Source: an uncultured Blautia sp. (GTDB taxonomy: Bacteria; Bacillota; Clostridia; Lachnospirales; Lachnospiraceae). From it: a DNA stretch of 37,984 bases. Positions 1-6,961 of this stretch are shown in pieces. The notes beneath the pieces were generated by a model that worked only from the letters and a program-made list of their open reading frames with translations, did not search any database and was not told the DNA's origin. Positions within the stretch are counted from its first letter, which is position 1. Each line of letters opens with the position of its first letter. Made by a program: the position numbers and the translations under genes. The DNA lies in the NCBI GenBank assembly GCA_937900135.1, contig CALCDJ010000015.1:1-37984 (forward strand), in the 5' to 3' direction.

Positions 1-191
1 CTTAATTGTGATGCTCAAATTTATTCTCTATCCACTACCTCTTTGTTTCAAACTTCCTCCCTCATGTCTTTGTTTTTCAACAAATATCATAACACGTTCC
101 TCCTGCCGTGTCCATGAACAGAAACTCCCTGCTCTTTGGAATCACAAACCTCCCTTGCCTTCTCTGCATCGGTGTCTAAAAAGAAAAGCGT

Positions 192-220
192 TTGCCAAAC
201 ACAGGATCTTATTGTAAAAT
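192..220 (+). promoter_or_regulatory. Promoter of the ABC-F gene
   Basis: TTGCCA at 192-197, a 17-bp spacer and TAAAAT at 215-220 make a good sigma-A promoter. It lies 36 bp ahead of the start at 256, which has AAAGGAG just upstream. Nothing else is recognisable in positions 1-191. Confidence 0.7.
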
Positions 221-255
221 GGTACATAAGCATTATCAATAAAGGAGCTTACTAA

Positions 256-1812
256 ATGAGTATATTAAATGTCGAACATCTGACCCACGGTTTTGGAGAC
301 CGGGCTATTTTTAATGATGTTTCTTTCCGTCTTTTAAAAGGCGAACATATTGGCCTTGTGGGTGCCAACGGCGAAGGAAAATCCACATTTATGAACATTG
401 TCACCGGCAAGCTGATGCCTGATGAAGGCAAGGTGGAATGGTCCAAAAATGTCCGTGTGGGTTATCTGGATCAGCATACTGTTCTCTCTCAGGGAATGAC
501 CATCCGGGATGTATTGAAATCTGCCTTTTCCTATCTTTTTGAAATGGAAGAAAAAATGAATGAGATCTGTGACTATCTGGGAAGCGCTTCGGAAGAAGAA
601 ATGATGGAACTGATGGAGGAACTGGGTACCATTCAGGATACTCTCACCATGCATGATTTTTACATCATCGATGCCAAGGTAGAGGAAGTTGCCCGCGCGC
701 TTGGTCTTCTGGATATTGGTCTGGAACGTGATGTTACAGACTTAAGCGGAGGTCAGAGAACCAAGGTACTCCTTGGCAAGCTGCTTCTGGAAAAACCGGA
801 TATCCTCCTTCTGGACGAGCCTACCAACTATCTGGATGAAGAACATATTGCATGGCTGAAACGCTATCTTCTGGATTACGAAAACGCCTTTATTCTGATT
901 TCCCATGACATTCCATTTTTAAATGAGGTGGTAAATCTGATTTACCACATGGAGGATCAGGAATTAAACCGTTACGTAGGGGATTACGATCATTTCCAGG
1001 AAGTTTATGCGGTAAAAAAAGCGCAGCTGGAAGCGGCATACCGTCGTCAGCAGCAGGAAATCAGCGAACTAAAAGACTTTGTTGCAAGAAACAAAGCCCG
1101 TGTTTCCACCCGAAACATGGCCATGTCCCGTCAGAAAAAACTGGATAAAATGGATATTATCGAACTGGCCGCCGAAAAACCAAAACCAGAGTTTCATTTT
1201 AAACAGGGACGCACTCCCGGAAAGTATATTTTTGAAACAAAAGATCTGGTCATCGGCTATGACGAACCCCTTTCCAAACCCCTTACTCTTGCCATGGAAC
1301 GAGGACACAAAATTGCCCTGGTAGGCGCCAACGGAATTGGAAAAACCACACTTTTAAAGAGTATTCTTGGTCTGATCCCAGCCTTAAAAGGAACCCGCGA
1401 GTTAGGGGAAAATCTTCAGATCGGTTACTTTGAACAGGAAGTAAAAGGAGATAACAAGACCACCTGCATTGACGAAATCTGGGCTGAATTTCCTTCTTAT
1501 ACGCAGTACGAAGTACGGTCTGCGCTTGCCAAATGCGGTCTTACCACCAAGCACATTGAAAGCCAGGTACGTGTGTTAAGCGGCGGGGAACAGGCCAAGG
1601 TACGCCTCTGCAAACTGGTAAACAAAGAAACCAATGTACTGCTTCTGGACGAGCCTACCAACCACCTGGATGTGGATGCCAAAGAAGCCCTAAAAGCTGC
1701 CCTGAAGGAATACCGGGGAAGTATTCTTCTTATCTGTCACGAACCGGAATTTTATCAGGATGTGGTATCTGAAGTCTGGGACTGCAGCAAATGGACCACG
1801 AAAATATTATAA
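256..1812 (+). CDS. ABC-F family ATPase (YbiT-like, ribosome-associated type)
   Basis: A 518-residue soluble protein with two ABC ATPase domains and no membrane segment, as in ABC-F proteins, which act on the ribosome as translation factors or antibiotic-protection proteins. Domain 1 has Walker A GANGEGKST (36-44), LSGGQ (163-167), DEPTNYLD (187-194) and H-switch SHD (216-218). A charged linker (about 245-310) holds the interdomain arm. Domain 2 has GANGIGKTT (357-365), LSGGE (441-445) and DEPTNHLD (465-472). Its H-switch reads CHE (494-496) instead of SHD; the His is kept. Length is close to E. coli YbiT (about 530). A single-gene unit with its own promoter and terminator. I cannot tell housekeeping translation factor from resistance factor. 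No antibiotic-type leader peptide was seen upstream. Confidence 0.9.
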   Translation: MSILNVEHLTHGFGDRAIFNDVSFRLLKGEHIGLVGANGEGKSTFMNIVTGKLMPDEGKVEWSKNVRVGYLDQHTVLSQGMTIRDVLKSAFSYLFEMEEKMNEICDYLGSASEEEMMELMEELGTIQDTLTMHDFYIIDAKVEEVARALGLLDIGLERDVTDLSGGQRTKVLLGKLLLEKPDILLLDEPTNYLDEEHIAWLKRYLLDYENAFILISHDIPFLNEVVNLIYHMEDQELNRYVGDYDHFQEVYAVKKAQLEAAYRRQQQEISELKDFVARNKARVSTRNMAMSRQKKLDKMDIIELAAEKPKPEFHFKQGRTPGKYIFETKDLVIGYDEPLSKPLTLAMERGHKIALVGANGIGKTTLLKSILGLIPALKGTRELGENLQIGYFEQEVKGDNKTTCIDEIWAEFPSYTQYEVRSALAKCGLTTKHIESQVRVLSGGEQAKVRLCKLVNKETNVLLLDEPTNHLDVDAKEALKAALKEYRGSILLICHEPEFYQDVVSEVWDCSKWTTKIL

Positions 1813-1827
1813 ATTTCTGCATATTAC

Positions 1828-1862
1828 AAAAGGAGTTGTGGATTCATCCACAGCTCCTTTTT
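1828..1862. terminator. Bidirectional terminator between convergent genes
   Basis: AAAAGGAG-TTGTGGA, loop TTCA, then TCCACAG-CTCCTTTT gives a long near-perfect stem with A and T tracts on its two sides. It can end both the ABC-F gene (stop at 1812) and the minus-strand acetyltransferase (stop at 1868). Confidence 0.9.
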
Positions 1863-1867
1863 GGGGC

Positions 1868-2359
1868 TTATAGCTTTTCAAACGCAAGTCTTGGAGTTCC
1901 ATTATCTGTGTATATGATGCCGCATTTCTGAAACCCGTTTTTCTGAAGAATATGCTGCATGATCTGATTCTTCTCATGGGTATCGATCCGAAGATGTCCG
2001 ATCTTCTCCTCACAGAAGCTTAACACTGCCGGGATCAGGCCATGGGCTTTTCCCGCGCTTGCCACACGGTGAATCACCCCGTATTTCTCCCCGGACAGCC
2101 ACGCGCCCTCTTCGATATGGGCATATGTTTGGTCTTCTCCAATCACAAACATAAAAACCCCTTGAAGTATGCCATCCTGCTCAGCCACATATAACTGTCC
2201 CTTTTCCATGTCTTCTTCCACCAGATCCTGAGGCGGATAATGATCTCCCCACTGTGTCTCATTGCCTGTCTGGCGCATAAATGTACGGGCTGTTTCATAA
2301 ATCTCAAGAATCTCCAAAAGATCCTCTCTCACTGCTATTCGTATGGTAAAATCCTTCAT
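1868..2359 (-). CDS. GNAT family N-acetyltransferase
   Basis: 163 residues from the ATG at 2359, chosen because GGGAGAT stands just upstream; a longer in-frame extension to 2503 has no ribosome binding site and crosses the promoter. It begins with a TIRIAVREDLLEILEIY block typical of GNAT proteins. A central region matches acetyl-CoA-binding strands, and the end (HEKNQIMQHILQKNGF) is the usual NxxMxxxLxKxGF motif B. These enzymes move an acetyl group from acetyl-CoA to an amine; the substrate cannot be told. Monocistronic and convergent with the ABC-F gene. Confidence 0.85.
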   Translation of the reverse strand: MKDFTIRIAVREDLLEILEIYETARTFMRQTGNETQWGDHYPPQDLVEEDMEKGQLYVAEQDGILQGVFMFVIGEDQTYAHIEEGAWLSGEKYGVIHRVASAGKAHGLIPAVLSFCEEKIGHLRIDTHEKNQIMQHILQKNGFQKCGIIYTDNGTPRLAFEKL

Positions 2360-2392
2360 TGGTAATCTCCCTCTTATATTCTTCGTCCTTTC

Positions 2393-2420
2393 AGTATAAG
2401 GGATTTTTTGCCGGAAGTAA
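2393..2420 (-). promoter_or_regulatory. Promoter of the first acetyltransferase gene
   Basis: On the minus strand TTACTT (2420-2415), a 16-bp spacer and TATACT (2398-2393), 34 bp ahead of the ATG at 2359. The -35 is weak. Confidence 0.5.
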
Positions 2421-2453
2421 ATCTGTAATCCTGGTTTCTCCCTCTTATTTTTC

Positions 2454-2482
2454 TTGTTTTTTCTCTGCCAAAAACGTATACT
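2454..2482 (+). promoter_or_regulatory. Promoter of the small Cys-rich gene
   Basis: TTGTTT (2454-2459), 17 bp, TATACT (2477-2482), 50 bp upstream of the start at 2532. Arranged back to back with the acetyltransferase promoter. Confidence 0.6.
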
Positions 2483-2531
2483 GTAATTATATTCTTTTAT
2501 CAATATTCACAAAAGAAGAGAGGAAACCATT

Positions 2532-2858
2532 ATGAAAATCGAAGGAAATGAACTGGAAATTGCTGCGATGAAGGAATTTCATAAGGGAAACCGTCCGGAA
2601 GGTCTTCGTCTTCAGGAGGAATTTGCTTCCCAGTTTCGTCAGGAATATGCAGAAAAGGATCATTGTCCCTGCCAGAAAGCCTGCAGATATCACGGCAACT
2701 GTAAAGAATGTGTAGCCATTCACCGCGCCCATCAGGAACATGTTCCCAACTGTATGCGTCCACTGATCAACCAGAAGTTAAAACTTCTCTCTGAACTGAC
2801 GGAACACACTCTGGCAAATGAAATTGAACCGCCTAAGGAAATTCTGCGCAAAAAATAA
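2532..2858 (+). CDS. Small Cys/His-rich protein, possible metal site
   Basis: 108 residues; start at ATG 2532 with AGAGGAAA 6-13 bases upstream. The middle holds a compact Cys/His cluster (CPCQKACRYHGNCKECVAIH, then HQEHVPNC, about residues 45-74) that looks able to bind zinc or an iron-sulfur cluster. The N-terminal half is helical and charged, the tail polar and Lys-rich. No signal peptide or membrane segment. Similar short CPC...HGNC...C...H modules are common in clostridial proteins, but I cannot assign a function. Own promoter and terminator, so a single-gene unit. Confidence 0.75.
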   Translation: MKIEGNELEIAAMKEFHKGNRPEGLRLQEEFASQFRQEYAEKDHCPCQKACRYHGNCKECVAIHRAHQEHVPNCMRPLINQKLKLLSELTEHTLANEIEPPKEILRKK

Positions 2859-2885
2859 GGGGGCACTTCTGTGTCCCTTATTTTT
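2850..2885. terminator. Bidirectional terminator
   Basis: AAAAATAAGGG pairs with CCCTTATTTTT, with a CAC/GTG inner stem and a TTCT loop. It overlaps the 3' end of the plus-strand gene and lies 19 bp from the end of the minus-strand membrane-protein fragment, so it can serve both. Confidence 0.8.
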
Positions 2886-2903
2886 GCAGCATTCCTTTCC
2901 GTT

Positions 2904-3413
2904 TTATTTAAGTTCTGTACGACCAAGGAGTACATATGCTCCTACTCCCAAAATACCGCCAAGGACAAATAAGGTGAGCGCCGGGAATAGAAAATTAACC
3001 GTTCCATCTGCCATAAATCCCATAAGTTTCGAACAAAGTTCAAGTATATTGAAAACGTTCTTATCGGATAACACAAACCGGAACAAAGCCACCAAAAGCA
3101 GAATCACTCCTCCAAGGACAATACTAAGATAAATGGCCGCCGTATTTCCCACCTTATTGATCACCAAAACGCTCAGATAAAACAGACTTAAAATCAACAG
3201 ATACAGGAAAAACAGCCAAATCCAGTTTGCAAACAAATTTTCATATCCGTATATACTGCCAAAGATCGATTGATACTCCTTCGTTATCTCATGAAGAAAT
3301 CGGCCAACTAACGTATCAATCAGAGCCATTGTTCCAGACATGAACACAAACAAGGACATTGTTGCAAAAAAATGTATTTTCGGGTTTTTCCGAATAGATA
3401 AGCTTGAATTTAT
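2904..3413 (-). pseudogene. 5'-truncated membrane protein fragment (ABC-2 permease-like C-terminus)
   Basis: An ATG-started reading of 151 residues exists from 3359, but no ribosome binding site precedes it. The frame stays open for another 18 codons up to a TAG at 3416-3414, and those codons (S-I-R-K-N-P-K-I-H-F-F-A-T) read like genuine protein leading into the first helix. So the true N-terminus is probably missing. The rest has four strongly hydrophobic segments and ends YVLLGRTELK, like the last helix of ABC-2 type permease subunits. The break falls exactly where the acetyltransferase gene at 3410 ends, as if that gene arrived by insertion or deletion. Family assignment is tentative. Confidence 0.55.
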
Positions 3414-3862
3414 CTATGGATATACATTCTTGTCATATCAGGCTCATTGTCCCCTTGAACCATACACAAAAATTCCCAACCATATCTTTCATAAAAACTT
3501 GTGTGGTCTGTAATCAAATAGATAGGAGTAATTCCTTTGGACTTCATATCTTTCACAACAATATAAAGTAATTGTCCTGCAATTCCTTGACAACGATATT
3601 CCTTGTCTGTATATACTGCACATACATTTGGCGTAAGGTCTTTCCTGTCATGAAAATCATTTTCGATTACTCCAAGACCACCTACAATCCGTTCTTTATC
3701 TAAGCAAAGATACCAACCATATTCTGTTTCATGATTAAGATAGGCTTCCATACATTCAAGATAGGCTTCTCGTGGCACTTCCCATTTATCATGAAACCAT
3801 GTGGCTGCTTCTTCTTTTAATTCAGGTTTTTGTCTTAAAGTAACATAAGTATATTCTTTCAT
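3410..3862 (-). CDS. GNAT family N-acetyltransferase
   Basis: 150 residues from ATG 3862, preceded by GAGAGGCAAAT; the reading further upstream to 4003 lies in terminator and repeat DNA and is not coding. Acetyl-CoA motif A is clear in NVCAVYTDKEYRCQGIAGQLL (about residues 80-100, Q/RxxGxA form), and FYERYGWEF near the C-terminus is motif B. Substrate unknown. Codon use and base composition are AT-richer than the neighbouring leuS, and the gene abuts a truncated membrane gene, so it may be a recent arrival. Confidence 0.85.
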   Translation of the reverse strand: MKEYTYVTLRQKPELKEEAATWFHDKWEVPREAYLECMEAYLNHETEYGWYLCLDKERIVGGLGVIENDFHDRKDLTPNVCAVYTDKEYRCQGIAGQLLYIVVKDMKSKGITPIYLITDHTSFYERYGWEFLCMVQGDNEPDMTRMYIHR

Positions 3863-3910
3863 ATTTGCCTCTCGACTTCTAATTTGTTTATTTCTCATAA
3901 TATTTATACC

Positions 3911-3939
3911 ATTATAATCACAAAAAATAACGCAGACAA
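3911..3939 (-). promoter_or_regulatory. Promoter of the second acetyltransferase gene
   Basis: On the minus strand TTGTCT (3939-3934), 17-bp spacer, TATAAT (3916-3911), 49 bp ahead of ATG 3862. The -35 sits in the right arm of the hairpin at 3930-3957. Confidence 0.6.
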
Positions 3940-3957
3940 TATCTCTACTATCTGCGT
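3922..3957 (-). terminator. Rho-independent terminator, probably of the leuS transcript
   Basis: On the minus strand ACGCAGA, a 14-base loop, TCTGCGT, then TATTTTTTG. The 7-bp GC-containing stem plus T tract fits an intrinsic terminator about 240 bases past the leuS stop. It overlaps the promoter of the next gene, so it could instead be an operator. Confidence 0.55.
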
Positions 3958-3983
3958 CATTCCTTTCATGTCTTCTTGAAATA

Positions 3984-4025
3984 TTTACTCCATTTTCTTT
4001 CAACCTTTACTCCAAATTTACTCCA
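3984..4025 (+). repeat. Three phased direct repeats TTTACTCCA
   Basis: TTTACTCCA occurs at 3984-3992, 4006-4014 and 4017-4025, that is at steps of 22 and 11 bp, on one face of the helix. No gene overlaps them. They lie next to the truncated permease and the AT-rich acetyltransferase. Confidence 0.6.
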
Positions 4026-4195
4026 TTTTAAAAATCTGTTACGATATTTTGCGGTATTCTATGATACCTTTTCTTTGAAGAAAAATGTCCGTAACCCTTG
4101 ATTTTAAGCGAACTTTTCAATATTTCCAAGCACTCTCTTATGGAACATTAGCAGTTCCATAAGCATATATTCTGTTTTGAGAATTTCTTCTCAAA
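4026..4195. other. Non-coding gap downstream of leuS with two hairpins
   Basis: Two perfect inverted repeats: CTTATGGAAC/GTTCCATAAG at 4137-4163 (10 bp, 7-base loop) and TTTGAGAA/TTCTCAAA at 4176-4195 (8 bp, 4-base loop), the second directly after the leuS stop. Neither has a T tract on the minus strand, so they look like 3'-end stabilising structures rather than terminators. Positions 4026-4136 hold nothing I recognise. Confidence 0.5.
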
Positions 4196-6604
4196 TTATT
4201 TCTGAACGATATTAATGATTTTTTTTGGAACATAAATCTCTTTGATAATGGTTCCTGTGAGCTTGTCTGCTACTACTTCTTTTGCTTTTGCAAGGGCTGT
4301 TTCTTTGTCCACATCCACAGGAAGGGCCACAACGCCTCTTGTTTTTCCGTTGATCTGTACCGCGATCTCAATGGTATTTTCTACAGTCTTGGCTTCTTCA
4401 TATTCTGGCCATGGATGTTCGTACACAAAGCCTTCGTATCCACAGATGCTCCACAGTTCCTCTGTAATGTGCGGTGCAACCGGGTTTAAAAGGAGCAGGA
4501 AGGTTTCGTATTCCTTACGGGTAATGCTTCCTTTCTTTGCAAAATCATTGAGCAGAGACATCAAAGCAGCAATGGCTGTATTGTATTTCAGGTTTTCAAA
4601 ATCATTACTTACTTTCTTGATGGTCTGATGCATTTTTGTCTCAAAATCTTGGCTGTAAGTGTCTCCGTCTACCAGAATATCCTGCAGTTTCCATACACGT
4701 TCCAGGAAACGACGACAGCCTTTTACACCGTTTTCTGACCAGGAAGCGCTCAGGTCAAAGGCACCAATAAACATCTCATAAGTACGAAGGGTATCTGCGC
4801 CGTAATCATTCACAATGTCATCTGGATTGACTACGTTGCCACGGGATTTGGACATCTTTTCCCCGTTTTCACCCAGGATCATACCGTGAGAAGTACGTTT
4901 CTGGTATGGTTCCGGACATGGCACAACCTGATTGTCATACAGGAATTTATGCCAGAATCTGGAGTAAAGAAGGTGAAGGGTGGTATGCTCCATACCGCCG
5001 TTGTACCAGTCTACAGGCAGCCAGTATTTCAAAGCTTCCGGACTTGCCAGCGCTTCTTTGTTGTGAGGATCGGTATAACGAAGGAAGTACCAGGAAGACC
5101 CTGCCCACTGAGGCATGGTATCTGTTTCTCTCTTCGCTGGACCGCCACAGCAAGGACAGGTGGTATTTACCCAGTCTGTCATAGCAGCCAGTGGAGACTC
5201 TCCGTTATCGGTAGGCATATAGCTTTCTACATCTGGAAGTTCCAGTGGAAGCTCGCTTTCTGGAAGAGCTACATAGCCACATTTGTCACAGTGAACGATG
5301 GGGATCGGCTCACCCCAGTAACGCTGACGGGAGAATACCCAGTCTCTCAGCTTGAAGTTTGTCTTTCCAGTTCCCAGCTTCTTCTCTTCCAGCCATTCGA
5401 TGATTTTTTTCTTCGCTTCTGCAACTTCCAGCCCATCCAGGAAACCGGAATTTACCAGCTTGCCGGTGGCAACATCGGTAAATGCTTCTTTCTGAACGTC
5501 TTCTCCGCCAGCTACCACTTCGATAATGGGCAGGTGGAATTTAGTTGCAAATTCCCAGTCACGGGTATCGTGAGCCGGTACTGCCATAATAGCACCAGTT
5601 CCATAGCTCATAAGTACATAATCAGAAACCCAGATCGGGATTTCTTTTCCATTGACAGGATTTACTGCACGAATTCCATCGATTTCCACACCTGTTTTCT
5701 CTTTTGCAAGCTCAGAACGCTCAAAATCAGATTTTCTGGCAGCCTGCTCCTGATACTCACGGATGGCATCCATATTTTTGATTTCATCTTTATAGGTTTC
5801 CAGCATCGGATGCTCTGGAGATACTACCATATAAGTAGCGCCAAATAAAGTATCCGGTCTGGTTGTATAAACAGTCAGTTTTTCTTCTTTTCCGGCAATG
5901 GCAAAGTCAACCTCTGCGCCCTGGCTCTTTCCGATCCAGTTTTTCTGAGATACCTTTACTCGTTCAATATAATCAACGTCATTTAAACCTTCCAGAAGTT
6001 TATCAGCATATTCTGTAATCTTCAGCATCCACTGGCTCTTTACCTTACGAACAACCGGAGAACCACAGCGCTCACAAACACCGTTTACCACTTCTTCGTT
6101 GGCAAGACCAACCTTACAGGAAGTACACCAGTTGATCGGCATTTCACTCTTATATGCCAATCCGGCTTTGAAGAGTTTCAGGAAGATCCACTGGGTCCAT
6201 TTGTAATATTCCGGATCTGTGGTATTGATCTCACGATCCCAGTCAAAGGAATATCCAAGAGCTCTTAACTGATCTTTAAATCTGGCCACATTGTTGGCAG
6301 TAACGATCTTTGGATGGATCTTGTTCTTGATGGCATAGTTTTCGGTAGGCAGTCCGAATGCGTCCCATCCCATTGGATAAAGAACGTTATACCCCTGCAT
6401 TCTTCTTTTTCTTGCCACAATATCCAGTGCAGTATACGGTCTTGGATGACCTACGTGAAGTCCCTGACCGGATGGATATGGAAATTCTACCAGTGCATAA
6501 TATTTTGGCTTGCTGTAATCCTCGGATGCGGCAAATGCCTGATTGTCATCCCAGATTTTATGCCATTTCTGTTCAATCACTTTATGATTGTATGGTGCTG
6601 ACAT
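4196..6604 (-). CDS. leuS: Leucyl-tRNA synthetase
   Basis: 802 residues, the normal bacterial length. It charges tRNA-Leu with leucine in the cytoplasm. Class I signature HVGH is at residues 50-53 (FPYPSGQGLHVGHPRPYT) and KMSKS at about 580 (GENGEKMSKSRGNVVNPDD). Between them lie a Cys-pair zinc-like module (WCTSCKVGLA...CERCGSP), the CP1 editing domain with TTRPDTLFGAT, and a second Cys motif (VHCDKCG, CPCCGGP). The C-terminal anticodon-binding domain ends in the usual IKEIYVPKKIINIV block. The start follows AAGGAGG by 7 bases. Transcribed alone from a T-box-controlled promoter; transcripts of the upstream pfl operon could also read into the leader. Confidence 0.98.
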   Translation of the reverse strand: MSAPYNHKVIEQKWHKIWDDNQAFAASEDYSKPKYYALVEFPYPSGQGLHVGHPRPYTALDIVARKRRMQGYNVLYPMGWDAFGLPTENYAIKNKIHPKIVTANNVARFKDQLRALGYSFDWDREINTTDPEYYKWTQWIFLKLFKAGLAYKSEMPINWCTSCKVGLANEEVVNGVCERCGSPVVRKVKSQWMLKITEYADKLLEGLNDVDYIERVKVSQKNWIGKSQGAEVDFAIAGKEEKLTVYTTRPDTLFGATYMVVSPEHPMLETYKDEIKNMDAIREYQEQAARKSDFERSELAKEKTGVEIDGIRAVNPVNGKEIPIWVSDYVLMSYGTGAIMAVPAHDTRDWEFATKFHLPIIEVVAGGEDVQKEAFTDVATGKLVNSGFLDGLEVAEAKKKIIEWLEEKKLGTGKTNFKLRDWVFSRQRYWGEPIPIVHCDKCGYVALPESELPLELPDVESYMPTDNGESPLAAMTDWVNTTCPCCGGPAKRETDTMPQWAGSSWYFLRYTDPHNKEALASPEALKYWLPVDWYNGGMEHTTLHLLYSRFWHKFLYDNQVVPCPEPYQKRTSHGMILGENGEKMSKSRGNVVNPDDIVNDYGADTLRTYEMFIGAFDLSASWSENGVKGCRRFLERVWKLQDILVDGDTYSQDFETKMHQTIKKVSNDFENLKYNTAIAALMSLLNDFAKKGSITRKEYETFLLLLNPVAPHITEELWSICGYEGFVYEHPWPEYEEAKTVENTIEIAVQINGKTRGVVALPVDVDKETALAKAKEVVADKLTGTIIKEIYVPKKIINIVQK

Positions 6605-6623
6605 ATCTGTTCCTCCTTCATAT

Positions 6624-6912
6624 AAAAAAGCCCTTCTTCTCTGTATTTTAGAGACGAAGGGCTAAATTCCGTGGTACCACTCTAATTCACCGGATGAAAT
6701 CATCCGATGCACTCATTGAATCTGTAACGGGATTTCCCGTCCAAAGCTATCTTCTCTGTGTTTACCCAAACAGCAGAGCTTTTCACTCTGGCAACTCCAA
6801 GGCGAGTTCAGAAACTGATCTCCCCTGCCTCACACCAGCCGGCAGGTCTCTGAAGGCAAATCGAATCCTACTACTCCTCTTCTGCGTCTTTTCTGCAAAA
6901 TCAGCTATTAGT
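6624..6912 (-). promoter_or_regulatory. T-box leader (tRNA-Leu-sensing riboswitch) of leuS
   Basis: The conserved T-box core AGAGTGGTACCACGG lies at 6683-6669 on the minus strand. It is followed by the terminator stem AGCCCTTC...GAAGGGCT (6663-6629) and a run of T. Stem I upstream carries the AGTAGTAGG-type element, and TGAACTCGCC at about 6810-6801 offers CTC (6806-6804) as the leucine specifier codon. By the known mechanism, uncharged tRNA-Leu pairs with the specifier and the T-box bulge, prevents the terminator and switches leuS on. The specifier call rests on position and identity of the gene only. Confidence 0.93.
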
Positions 6913-6913
6913 A

Positions 6914-6942
6914 ATTCTACCTATTCCCTGTTCTTTTGTCAA
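6914..6942 (-). promoter_or_regulatory. leuS promoter
   Basis: On the minus strand TTGACA (6942-6937), 17 bp, TAGAAT (6919-6914). A near-consensus promoter that begins 20 bp beyond the stop codon of the secreted protein gene and starts the T-box leader. Confidence 0.85.
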
Positions 6943-6961
6943 GCCTTAATTTACAGAAGCG

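Noticed and set aside
8..217. Plus-strand ORF at the left edge
   Set aside because: No ribosome site, and it overlaps the promoter of the ABC-F gene.
3863..4003. 47-residue N-terminal extension of the second acetyltransferase
   Set aside because: The extension crosses a promoter and a hairpin with T tract; ATG 3862 has GAGAGG and starts the recognisable domain.
4886..5848. 320-codon plus-strand ORF antisense to leuS
   Set aside because: It mirrors well-conserved leuS coding sequence, has no ribosome binding site, and its translation has no protein-like pattern.
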